Assembly: GCA_002633005.1 (NCBI GenBank)
Contig: NMRA01000344.1
Coordinates: 99,008-163,007, forward strand
Length of the DNA: 64,000 nt
Direction of reading: 5' to 3'
DNA from: Phoronis australis
Taxonomy: Eukaryota; Phoronida; Phoronidae
The notes beneath the pieces are model-generated. The model did not search any database, was not told the origin of the DNA, and worked only from the letters and a program-made list of their open reading frames with translations. Numbering within the stretch: the stretch's first letter is position 1; each line of letters begins with the position of its first letter. Positions 54,401 to 63,734 of this stretch are shown piece by piece. The position numbers were made by a program, and so were the translations under genes.

Positions 54401-55227
54401 CATAGCTAGGAGTTACTTCTTAGTAAGAGTATCATTCGCAGATATTGCATGTAGTCTTCACTAACAATTACATCACCTTACAAAAACAACAAAAATGTGC
54501 TGAAACTGGCTTTAACAAGTTAGTTTTTTTTGTTTCAAAACTTTTAAAATAGTTGTGTGGAAGCTTTTTTGCTTACCATTTGAGGTGTAACAGTTTTATA
54601 TTGGTGAAGCTTTAAACACATGCCAAAAATGCATTGTTTTTAAATGCCGTGGTTACGCTTGAGGTGGCGCTGTGAGAGGTCATTTAATAGAAAGATTTGT
54701 GCCTTTTGATTCGATTTTTATTCTCTGAGAATTAGTGACCTTATTCTCTCCACGATATTGTGTTGTTTGCTAGCAATCAAGAAACACAAAGAAAATGTGA
54801 CCATCAGATTACTAGTACTAGAGTTTTACAGAGTGGACTCCACTCCGAAGATTTATAGCCAGATCATTAGGAATAGGGCAGAGAGGAAGGGGTGCCCCAA
54901 GAAGGTTACACCCCGTGTTATATTGGGAAAGCAGATGTATTGTTTCTGTAAATTTCAAGAGGTGTGACAGATGGTATGTAGCCTGGCAAGCTATACCAAT
55001 TTGCAACGGTCTTATTCGAAGAAAACCATTATTTTTAAAATCTGTCCTGTTTACGTGTATAAGACGATGGTCTTCTGGTGCTGACAATGCCTGGGTATGT
55101 ATCTTGTACATGTAGGATAGGACAGACAGATTTTGTGACCATTGACGTTTGTCATATTTATATAGTGGTGGCGCGTTGTCAATTACAGGATATACCCTGA
55201 AATATAATATAGGCCTATGTACTAGTA

Positions 55228-55303
55228 AGAGGCAGTGTGGCCTGGTTGATAACTGCCCGCTTTCTTTACTCGAGGTCGTGGGTTCAAGTCCCACCAGGTC
55301 ACA
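55228..55303 (+). repeat. tRNA-derived SINE-like unit
   Basis: A T-arm GTGGG TTCAAGT CCCAC with perfect stem and an acceptor-like pair TGGCCTG/CAGGTCA give a tRNA-like fold. The B-box is GGTTCAAGTCC and an A-box-like TGGCCTGGTTGA precedes it. The anticodon arm is not canonical, so I call it a SINE-type unit rather than a tRNA gene. Confidence 0.5.
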
Positions 55304-55607
55304 TTGTTTAACCCCTGAGCCAGGTTTCTAGCTCGGTTTTAACCATATATTAATAAAGCATAAAAATATTTCCAGGTGATCAGTGCAATGGGCCCACATG
55401 CGAGGCCTGTGCACGTCTGGTACAACGTGTGTCAGACCGCCTGCAATTATTTTTCATATGTACTAGTACCAGAATTGCGTGCCAGTAAAACGTTGGATCA
55501 AACTGAATGATTATAATAGAGATGGCTGAAATCTGACATTTGCTGAAATAGAGTGCATGTACTGGTACAGTAATTCTGTCCGAGCTTGACATATCCTGTT
55601 TGTCACA

Positions 55608-56716
55608 GTGTGTATTTACTGTGTGATGGGGATATTTTCAGATAAATCGAATCTTTAATCGTTGAAATGGTTTCCGTATCTCAGTGTGGTTGTTTCTGTA
55701 TGTGTGATTTTTTGTTGTCCTCCTTCTGGATGCCAATCAGATTGAAGTGTATGTTTGTTATTGACAGAAAAAAATGTACATGTAGGTGTGCAACTCCCCA
55801 CCTCATGGTCGGATTCGTTGATTGGACAGGTGTAAAACTTCCTAAAGCCTTTTTATTTCTCTGGATACACCTATACACTTGTATTGCAGTCGTCGTGTTT
55901 TTTTTTACTACAGAATCTACGACACAACGGTTTGAGTTTTGAGACTATATAGATTCAAATGGAGCAAACTATTAATTACGTCCTCTGACACACCGCCACC
56001 TATACAGAGAAGTGGTCCAGTAGAATCATGATGAGCGACACACAGAATTCCGCGTGTGGGCATCAATGCGCATGATCAGGTCGGAAGTTTATCGATCACA
56101 TCGCAACCACTTGCACACGCTTTTATGCACTGTACTTGTTTGGGCTCAAGCCACTGGATCGGGGTTCCCTTGATTTTGTTTACTTCAATCACTACAGTTT
56201 TAACAAATTGTAACTATCCAAGTCGAAAATAGTCACCATACTACGTATAACAGTAAACTGAAAGGGGGGTTTCCCAGATTTCAATCAATGGGAATGACTG
56301 AATGTTATGACGTCGGTTTCATCACTTTAACCAATGAAAAGCAAGCACCCCCTACATGCGCTTTGTGAAAAAAAAAAAACATGTCGATGTAATTATCATT
56401 CCTTGGTATAATCTGAAGTAGATTCGGGAAACTGGATCCGTGTAATTGCAAACTTCGACCTCCGGCTTAAGACCGCCCAGCAGTGGTGTTCAACTAGGAA
56501 AGATCATCAAATTTAGCTGAGTGAGCCTTTAGGTCAGGAACTATTTATTGTGTAGACCTACCGGACGAACTAACGCTGACAATCTGATTGGCCAACCAGA
56601 AGGAGGACAACAAAAAATCACACATACAGAAACAACCACACTGAGATACGGAAACCATTTCAAAGATTAAAGATTCGATTTATTTCAAAGTATCACCATC
56701 GCACAGTAAACACAGC
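55608..56716. mobile_element. inverted-repeat element, about 140-bp arms
   Basis: 55608-55745 and 56577-56716 are inverted copies: GTGTATTTACTGTGTGATGG, ATAAATCGAATCTTTAATCG, TTTCCGTATCTCAGTGTGGT, TGTATGTGTGATTTTTTGTT, GTCCTCCTTCTGG..GCCAATCAG, with only a few mismatches. The roughly 830 bp between them show no gene. Either a foldback element or two inverted insertions of one repeat. Confidence 0.8.
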
Positions 56717-56989
56717 CTAGACTGAAAACTTTGGGAAATCAGTGATTCACTGGCACGTCGGAGAGCGGACCCCTTGACCGATGATCGTCTTGTCGGTTTG
56801 TAAACAACTGAAAAATAGATTGTATATTATTATACCGACGAATAAGGTTAATGGCTGTATATTCCCACGAGGTATAAAGGAATCTTTCTCAAACTTTATA
56901 AATCAATGTCTACATTTCGGTGATTGTCTTTTTGATTGAGCCGGCAAAACCTCCCAGACCCCAGCAGCTCTTCGTGAAATTTCAGCCAA

Positions 56990-57185
56990 AATATGCGCGC
57001 ACCTAGGGGGGCTCGAATGAAGTGAGCAAAAAGGTCCGCCAAAGAGAAACGAAAAGTCCGAGAAAACGAGACATAGCTCTGAACGTTTTTTTTTTAGTCA
57101 CCCTTATATTTTTGTTAGCAAAAGGTTCACATTGTCGAAAATTCGAGCCCCCTATATTCTAGGATGGGTGCGTGCATGCAAAGCA
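56990..57185 (+). repeat. dispersed repeat, ancient G-run family copy
   Basis: ATGCGCGCACCTAGGGGGGC, AGTGAGCAAAAAGGTCCGCC, AAAAGTCCGAGAAAACGAG, CGAAAATTCGAGCCCCC and GGATGGGTGCGTGCATGC, in the same order as the copies at 50395 and 54190. Confidence 0.7.
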
Positions 57186-57521
57186 TTAGAAATTTTGTCT
57201 GTGCAATGCGTGGGTCACATGTTTACACTGCTTAATGTAATCAGTATTTTATAACCTTGTAAGTATTCAAAATTTCAAATTTTATTCTGAAAATTCCCCG
57301 GCTTGTTCAAGCCAGCATGTTTTTAATTACACTTTCCACCACCAATATGGCGGACCGCGTGGCACGCGCTGACTCGCTTGCGTATGGAACGCCCCTAGCG
57401 TCACCTTGTGACGGGTCTTTTCTGACACGTGACGAGTCATTTCTGACACGCTGACGCGTCAATGATGCTGTCGAACTCGTGTGGATGTTCTTAAAAGAAC
57501 CAATCAGTGTTAAGGTTTTAC

Positions 57522-57740
57522 AGCATGTTGACTAAACCAATGAGATCGTCATGTTTTGAGGTGACTGACAAGAACAAAGGCTGTCAATCATATATCGACT
57601 TAGTATTCCAAGAGACAAAAACAGGAGTTATTGAACACGGAAGTGTCCCGGAAATGTGCATTCGGGATGGCTTCAAGGAATTTGTACGATCAGCAAGTAC
57701 TAATAACGAAGATGGGTACGGCGACGACAATTTCTTGTGA
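57522..57740 (+). CDS. possible terminal coding exon, unidentified
   Basis: Follows an acceptor-like AAGGTTTTACAG. About 72 codons (RSSCFEVTDKNKGCQSYIDL; HGSVPEMCIRDGFKEFVRSA) ending EDGYGDDNFL and TGA. Codon use and peptide look protein-like and an in-frame ATG follows the acceptor, so it may also be a small complete frame. No family recognised. Confidence 0.3.
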   Translation, partial: SMLTKPMRSSCFEVTDKNKGCQSYIDLVFQETKTGVIEHGSVPEMCIRDGFKEFVRSASTNNEDGYGDDNFL

Positions 57741-57823
57741 TGGTGCATTCCAGGAATTCCTTTCACCAAACATGAGTACGACCAACAGCAAAGCGTAAGC
57801 GCGTGTCGGCGAGTGCAAAAGAG

Positions 57824-58460
57824 TTAAAGGCGAATGCCACCCGATTTAATTAGTCTTTTTTGCCGTCTTAATCGGTCTGTTTCCACATCGCCTCGCATAC
57901 GGTCGACCGTACCTTGCCAAGAGGTGTCGCGTTAACCTGTGAGGAAGGTGAGAAACGACGCTAGCGACGTCAACGGTTCATAAGCAGAGTGAATGCCGCG
58001 GTATATCGTTCCCGCTTGTCTAGGTTCTCCTGTCTGTATCTCACGGAAAATACTTCGAAATTATCTTCGAACACACCGCAAACTCCTGGCTGCTACGGAC
58101 AGATATTGGCCTGCCGATTTTTGTAGGCTACGGTGTGTCCAAATACCAATAAATCCCTAAGAGCGAAATGAAACAACACGTTTTTGTAAGAATTCGGTGT
58201 ATTTTTAAGGGTTTTACATCGAACTTTGATGATTTATTGGTGCTAAACGATGATTCCAAGCCATAAGCTGACACCAGTAACCCGTGTTGTGAACTGCTGA
58301 ACAGAATGCGTGTGAAACCGATGACGTAATTGTATAATTTCAACACCTCCGTCTGCCGTCAGGTGTCAGGTAACGCAAGCTCACGTGTCGTTATGGAGTA
58401 GAACTACTCGATCTAAATTGATACAAATTAGGTTGTTTTTTGGGTGGCATGCTCCTTTAA
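57824..58460. mobile_element. TIR element TTAAAGG.G.ATGCCACCC, complete copy
   Basis: 637 bp. Left end TTAAAGGCGAATGCCACCC, right end GGGTGGCATGCTCCTTTAA, an inverted pair with two mismatches. The left half matches the truncated copy at 27700-27982. No transposase. It lies just upstream of the exon at 58467. Confidence 0.8.
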
Positions 58461-58466
58461 GCCAAC

Positions 58467-58645
58467 ATGGCGGTCAGAAGAAGCGCGACATTTATAATGG
58501 AACTTCGTGGTGCAAGCTTGTGTACTGGGATCGATGTCACGATGTCTGAATTTGTTGTCGATTGTAAACGTGACCTGGAGTGTTGGTGTAGACATATTTC
58601 AATGGAACAAGTGTTGCAAGAAACCGTCACTTTAGTGAAAGCGAA
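58467..58645 (+). CDS. possible first coding exon of a host gene, unidentified
   Basis: ATG at 58467 in the context CCAACATGGCGG (a YY1-like AANATGGCGG start context seen at many metazoan first exons), then 59 codons (MELRGASLCTGIDVTMSEFV; CKRDLECWCRHISMEQVLQE) to an excellent donor GCGAA/GTAAGT. Phase 2 at the donor. Downstream exons would have to jump the LTR element and leave the window. Function unknown. Confidence 0.4.
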
Positions 58646-59096
58646 GTAAGTTGCCTTTTTTGTTGGCCGGGTGTGCTCGATTTGTGTACTATCAGTGTAG
58701 GTTGTGCAAACGAATAGAGTCGTACCCCGTGTTGACAATTAACTATAGTCTACAGACTACTACGGGAAGTCGGGAAAGTACTTCTGATTTGGAAAATTAT
58801 GATGCACACCCATTTAGAGAGTGGACTCTATATCGCAGTACCGGCAAAGGGGCCCATCTGTAAGAAACTCCTTGAAAACTCACCTTTTGACAAACAATTT
58901 CCCAAAAACCGCCTTTTGTTTGGGTTAATTTCATCAGAAGGGAGGGGTGGTTCTCTACTCTAGTGAAAGTGTGCCACCAAGAGGTCAGAATTTGGCTACC
59001 AAAAAGGTATTTAACCTATTTGGAAACCAGAAATTCCCTTTTGTAATCAGTGACGCAAAAAAATCATAGAGGGACACATTTGTATACATATATACC
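58646..59096. other. putative intron up to the LTR, nothing recognised
   Basis: Contains GTGTGCCACCAAGAGGTCAG near 58970. No other feature seen. Confidence 0.35.
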
Positions 59097-59392
59097 TGTT
59101 GTAATATAAGGGGGTCACTGGCCAAGCAGACACACAGGTTTGGGCCTATTAACGCGGTGCAAGAGAAAAGTCCGGAGTATACTCACATTGCGTCCGGACA
59201 AAAGCAAACTCCAGAAGAGCCAGACGATCTTGTCACGTGGTCTTGAAGGGTGACGGTCACATGATAGAAGGGTGACCTCGGCTGGGCTCTTCTGGCGTTA
59301 GATGTCGCACCAGGCCAAGACCAACATTGTTAACAAAAGGACATCACAACATAGAGACGCCACAGCCGAGACTGACGTCCACATTTACTACA
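59097..59392 (-). repeat. 3' LTR, 296 bp
   Basis: Direct match to 63735-64000 over its first 266 bp. The plus-strand text starts TGTTGTAATA and ends TTTACTACA, so the termini are short inverted TGT...ACA repeats. It contains an 11-bp inverted repeat CCAGAAGAGCC (59211-59221) / GGCTCTTCTGG (59285-59295). The PPT abuts its inner edge. Confidence 0.9.
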
Positions 59393-59406
59393 TTCCTCCC
59401 TTCCCT
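59393..59406 (-). other. polypurine tract (PPT)
   Basis: On the minus strand AGGGAAGGGAGGAA immediately precedes the TG of the 3' LTR, the expected place for the plus-strand primer. Confidence 0.85.
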
Positions 59407-60278
59407 AAAGAAAAGGAGTGGAGCCCTTATAGCAAATGGCGAACGTCACTCCCAACACCTAAACATAAACCCTTGACCTAAGACAACAGTGACACGACTT
59501 TAAACCCTATAACTAACATGATGAGGAGTGACCTTGTGAAGTAAGAATTACTGTTTGAAATTTAATCTAACTATTCTCCCCCCCCCCCTACCAAAAAAAC
59601 AAATACTAATTAGACACACAGTCATTGCATATATCCACTTAGTAGTCGAACATGACTAAAAAAGAAAAAAAAGAAAATATGCTCCACTAATACCAGTACC
59701 AGGGAGCATAGAATTCCTGGACTATGCTATGACAACACTCTGATTGTTGGTGATGACCTGGCGAGAGAATATATACATTTTTTGAAAAAAACTAAAAAAA
59801 TGAACAACAAAAGCATACTGGCCATAAAATGAGTATTCATTACTTTAGTAGTGATGCACCGAGATATAAAACGATATAGTCTTTAATAACATACATAGAC
59901 TATATAGGAAACTTAACTTAATATACAAAAATAAACTATATAGTAACAACTAATACATAATACTATAGAAAGTATAGTCTTGAATATATAAATAGACTAT
60001 ATCTAGTATGAAAACTCATAACAAAAATATACTATATAGTTTTAACAAATAAGCACTTCTGTATAAAAATAATGGACCAGTACGCTACTTTAACTACTTA
60101 TACTACTTAATTAGGACATAACACTTCTACTAGGACCAAGGGTAAGGCACAAACCCAGAGACCGTAGTCAGCCTCAGAGTTTATAATAACGGGCAATTAC
60201 CCAAGTGACTAGGAGAAAACCCGGGGCATAAGTTATGACCCAGGCACACCAGGATGCTGAACCACCTCTAACAATTTG
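59407..60278 (-). other. non-coding 3' region of the LTR element
   Basis: AT-rich and without open frames. 59850-60050 is crowded with variants of TATAGACTATATA/TATATAGT in both orientations, able to form many short hairpins. Possibly an RNA element for packaging or export, or degenerate sequence. Confidence 0.6.
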
Positions 60279-61499
60279 TTAGAGATGGTAAAGCCGCCTG
60301 GCATTCCTGGTGGAAACAGCCAGGATGTCACGCAGCGGACGACGAGAACGCTGCGCCACCTCCATAGCTACTTCCCCCAGGTATTGGGGTGCCATTGGGA
60401 CTTGCCCAATGGCGAGGTGCGGTGAATCAGATTCCAGGAGGAGTCGATTCAGCGGAACCTCTTGTAACCCCTTATTTTGGAACTTTAGAAACTGCCGCAC
60501 ATGACCGGCGAAGCCGAAGTGGCAGTTTCTAAAGAACCCCGTCCACCGGAGTACATCCTCGGGCGCACCTCCAAAACAATGGAGATGCAAACCCCAGTCT
60601 GCATCACAGTGGCGCTTCAGGAGACCAAAGACGAAGTCTTGTCCCTCCAAGAAGCGTGGATTGTCGGGGGAACCACGAAGGTGGATCACCACGACTTTGT
60701 TTTTGAAGCTGGGGGAGCTGGCCCGAACCTCCGCAAAGATTCGCACCATCTCCTCCAAAGCTTCTTTTTGGATGGCCAAGTCCTCCCGGGCCTCCAGACC
60801 GACCTCGCCTAGGCCAGCTACAAAGGGCTACTTTAGTAGCTGGGGGAGACGCTCCAGAACACCGGGGTTCGTTGATCCAACCCGTTTTGGGTGGATGCCC
60901 ACCACAGCCTTCCAGCCATGTGTGAAAGGGGAAGCCTCAACGTACTTCCAGTTTTCCACATCGCAGAAAACTGCAATCCCACCAACCAACCGCACAGGTT
61001 TTTGAGAAACCCGTGGCAGCTGGGTGCTGAGCATCTGATCGATCGTCAGCATCCTAGTCTCAGTGATATGACACTGAGCCCAGGATGCCGACAAGCGATC
61101 CAGATGGAAGTGGGCATCTATAGCCAAATCAGGAGATGGTCCTGATTTAGCTTTGGACGCGGACGGCGAAGTCCCAGATGAACGTCGACTCTTTAGGGGC
61201 CGGCCAGGTGGCTGGCGGGCTTTTGCCACACACGACATCCGAGGGTTAGGCGAACAAGCATCCCTCACCCTTTGTGGAAGTGTGACCTTCTGCCTCCGGT
61301 GGAGCAGACGGCCAGTCTGTTGGTGTAGGGTGTTACCAGAAGACGCCTCCTGAATATTAATAGTGTCCATAGGGGCATCTACAAACTCAGGAGGTGGATC
61401 CTGCAAAACGACAGGGTTGTGGGGCACCTTTGACCCCCCTGAAATGGGATCCGGAACCAGGGTGTGTACAAAATCTAATGACTCAGAATTACCAACAAG
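60279..61499 (-). pseudogene. TatD-family nuclease domain (TATDN2-like) in the LTR element, one in-frame stop
   Basis: A frame open from 61499, broken only by TAG at 60828-60830; the reading frame is identical on both sides. A Pro/Ser/Arg-rich linker (about 125 codons) precedes the domain. TatD motifs in order: AIDAHFHLDRL (metal-binding HxH, His codons at about 61112 and 61106), VVGIHPK, then across the stop GLGEVGL (bridging Glu), VVVIHLRG (His), LHLHCFGG (His), LLLESDSPHL (Asp), and a C-terminal NARRLYHL resembling TATDN2. TatD proteins are metal-dependent DNases of a TIM-barrel fold. The domain is full length (about 285 residues) and every expected metal ligand is present. The ORF follows the gag -1 frame in the position normally held by pol. 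Confidence 0.88.
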
Positions 61500-61969
61500 C
61501 TAGAAACAGCTTCACCACTCAACTCAGACTTATCTATCGAATCAACCGGAACCAAGACTGGGGTGTTAATCACATCAGCATCAGTAATGGGTAACTCAAT
61601 CGGACTAATCTGAGTGAGCACGGAACTTTGGGAGGCCGGACACTCCATATCACCAAGGGAATCCCGAGCACAAGGCATATCAGTAGACAAGTCAACCAAA
61701 TCATGAACTACATCACAAGATCTAGCCAAGACAGGTCGACCTCTCCCTCGACACTCATCGCGCACAGAAATACCTCGAGAAGAAGTGGACAAACTCCCTA
61801 CCTTAAAACAGTCTAACAGATTAGTCGATAGGCGTTTGATGTTTTTATTTAATGAACCTAATAGACCATCCGTGGGACCGAATTTCTTAGTGGGGCGGTC
61901 TGAGGATACCCTACTATTGGCATCACGAGATTGGACTGGAGTTAGACCTGATCGTCCAGCCTCAACTCG
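61475..61969 (-). CDS. -1 frame extension of gag (linker between gag and TatD)
   Basis: Opens in the -1 frame right at the slippery site at 61969-61975 and continues for about 165 codons to TAG at 61475. The sequence (RPTKKFGPTDGLLGSLNK; RDECRGRGRPVLARSCDVV) is hydrophilic and shows no known enzyme motif. TatD lies in the remaining frame, again -1 relative to this one, with an overlap of about 25 bases (61475-61499) and no slippery heptamer there. A small indel in this copy probably separated a once continuous gag-linker-TatD frame. Confidence 0.6.
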   Translation of the reverse strand, partial: RVEAGRSGLTPVQSRDANSRVSSDRPTKKFGPTDGLLGSLNKNIKRLSTNLLDCFKVGSLSTSSRGISVRDECRGRGRPVLARSCDVVHDLVDLSTDMPCARDSLGDMECPASQSSVLTQISPIELPITDADVINTPVLVPVDSIDKSELSGEAVSSLLVILSH

Positions 61970-61975
61970 TTTAAA
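61934..61975 (-). promoter_or_regulatory. -1 programmed ribosomal frameshift signal
   Basis: Minus strand 61975-61969 reads T TTA AAC in the gag frame, a canonical X XXY YYZ heptamer. Seven bases later a 7-bp stem GGCTGGA (61961-61955) pairs with TCCAGTC (61940-61934, one G-U), with a 14-base loop that contains the gag stop TAA (61944-61942). Heptamer, spacer length and stem all fit known -1 frameshift sites, and the -1 frame downstream is open for about 165 codons. Confidence 0.75.
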
Positions 61976-62922
61976 TCATCGGACTTATCCCCAAAGGATG
62001 TACGACGAATTCTAGCCGACTGCGGGCTCCGGCACGCAGACTGGTAGTGACCAAACTTACCACACTTAAAACACATTACTGAAGGTCTTTGTGGGGAAGT
62101 TTGGGGGGACCTAGATAGTGGAGGGGATCTGGATGGTTTTGAATTAGAATCCAACAATTTTAGTACCCTCGACAAATCTGAGGTAATGCCCCTAAAATTC
62201 GAACTCATAGTCTGGGACATACTCTTAAGTTCTCGATGTATAAGGGCATCGTCTTCTTTAAGACCTCCTATTTCAGAGTTGACCTTAGCCATCTGAGATT
62301 CTAAAGCATGCAGCCTAGACTCAACCGCAGAGTTTGAAGCAGAGGATGCTATTGGACCGAATTTAAGCGCAGGTTTTTTGTGCTGCGAAAGCAGGTTGAC
62401 AGAAGCTGCGTCATTGCGCGATGGTGAGCCCTCGAACCAAACAGACCGACGGTTTTGATTTGCCATCAATCGCTGGGTCGTTGCGAACCATGCAGCTTTA
62501 GACTCTGCCTCAGCTATGGATACAGGGGATGAGTTCATCACCTGCGTACCTACAACCTTATCTCGTAACCCAAGGGAGAAACGGAATACAAGATCTACCT
62601 TTTCTTGCTCCGAAGGGTTCGGGAAGGCTTTTAAAAACAACCTGCTTAACCTACACGCCCAGTTCTCAATAGATTCCCCCGGCTTTTGCTCGGCGTATTG
62701 GAATTCAAGCCGTAGGACCTGGGTGCAGTCAGTCGAAGAAAAATGTTCCGACATGTGTGCAACCACGTCATCGAAACCAGAATCTGGGTTCGTTCTCATG
62801 AAGTTAAGGAAGAAATGCAAGGCCACATCGTCCAGACACATTCCTAACTCCCAGACGCACTTGTCTTCGGACCATAAGTTGTCCTTAGCCAAGCGCTGAA
62901 ATTTCCAAAAAAAGTCGTCCCA
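61942..62922 (-). pseudogene. gag, C-terminal part (capsid-like, coiled coil, CCHC knuckle)
   Basis: Continues the frame of the upstream gag part after one in-frame TAA (62923-62925). It starts WDDFFWKFQRLAKDN and shows a Retrotrans_gag-like helical region (HFFLNFMRT; FDDVVAHMSEHF; EKVDLVFRFSLGL), then a Ser-rich stretch, a heptad region (VESRLHALESQMAKVNSEIG) and the zinc knuckle CFKCGKFGHYQSAC (CX2CX4HX4C, 62032-62073). Ends at 61942 inside the frameshift stem-loop. Confidence 0.88.
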
Positions 62923-63381
62923 TTAGCATTTTTCCCCTTGAAAAACTAATTTAGATGGGGCATTTGGCCTTAAACTATAGGGACGGGTGTGGGTAGACGG
63001 ACCAACCGTTCGGCTACCAGAACTCGGGCCAGGCACAGGCGAAGAAGAGTACTTCCTTCTTACTGTAACAGGGGACTTGCTCAACCTGTCACAGGCCTGG
63101 GCAATGCTACTTAAGTCCTGGGGCAAACGGGTACATACAGGACTACCCAGAGGAGAGGTATCTCGGGACTTAACATCACCATATTGGGTGAAATCAATGC
63201 CAGAAATAGCACTCCTCGTCAACCTCCATCCGGAATGGATGTGGTTAACATTTTCTGGGGTTATCGACTGAGTTTGCCGAAAAGCCAGAATGGATTGGGC
63301 AATATCTTCTGTCATGCCCGAGAGCTTGAATAACTCTTGGGAAAGACAAAAGTTTACCGGAACCCTGTCTTGGAAACACAT
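62923..63381 (-). pseudogene. gag, N-terminal part
   Basis: First ATG at 63381 (MCFQDRVPVNF); an in-frame stop lies upstream near 63445. Helical start (LSGMTEDIAQSILAFRQTQS), then a Ser/Pro/Arg-rich linker up to VFQGEKC and TAA at 62925-62923. The downstream gag part is in exactly the same frame, so this stop interrupts one protein. Confidence 0.8.
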
Positions 63382-63718
63382 CCTAAACACACGGGGCTTT
63401 GTCTTAGGAAAACCACGTGGTCACGTGACCTATTCTAGAATTCCTAGAAAGGTTCAAAACTCTAACTAAAATACAAAATAATAAATACAAACTATACTAT
63501 ATACAATTACACCAATAATAAATACCTATTTACATGAACCTACAATTCCTACACTAAACTAACGCCAAACGCTTGAAATTCTCGTAAACCTGAACTCAGG
63601 CACTGCAAAAGCAGTGACGCACGTGGCTGTCAAAATGGGCACGAGAAAACAAGTTACGAAAACTTATTTCCCGCCACCACCGAAAGACACGCACGCCGCT
63701 CCAACACCGGGAAATAGG
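63382..63718 (-). other. 5' leader of the LTR element
   Basis: Between PBS and gag start on the minus strand. Contains a CACGTGGTCACGTG palindrome-like block near 63413-63426. No coding frame. Confidence 0.55.
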
Positions 63719-63732
63719 TGCCGACTACGCCA
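63719..63732 (-). other. primer binding site, tRNA-Ser
   Basis: Two bases inside the 5' LTR the minus strand reads TGGCGTAGTCGGCA. Its complement TGCCGACTACGCCA equals the 3' end of metazoan tRNA-Ser of the GTAGTCG acceptor type, including CCA (14 of 14). This fixes the orientation of the element. Confidence 0.82.
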
Positions 63733-63734
63733 AG

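Noticed and set aside
54818..55294. 158-codon minus-strand frame
   Set aside because: Starts inside the antisense of the SINE-like unit and shows no family motif; probably chance or repeat.
58467..58738. Minus-strand 93-codon frame at 58457-58738
   Set aside because: Overlaps the better-supported plus-strand first exon; no splice or domain evidence.
60501..61145. Plus-strand frames of 84-114 codons
   Set aside because: Complement of the TatD domain.
62516..63271. Plus-strand frames of 94-127 codons
   Set aside because: Complement of gag.
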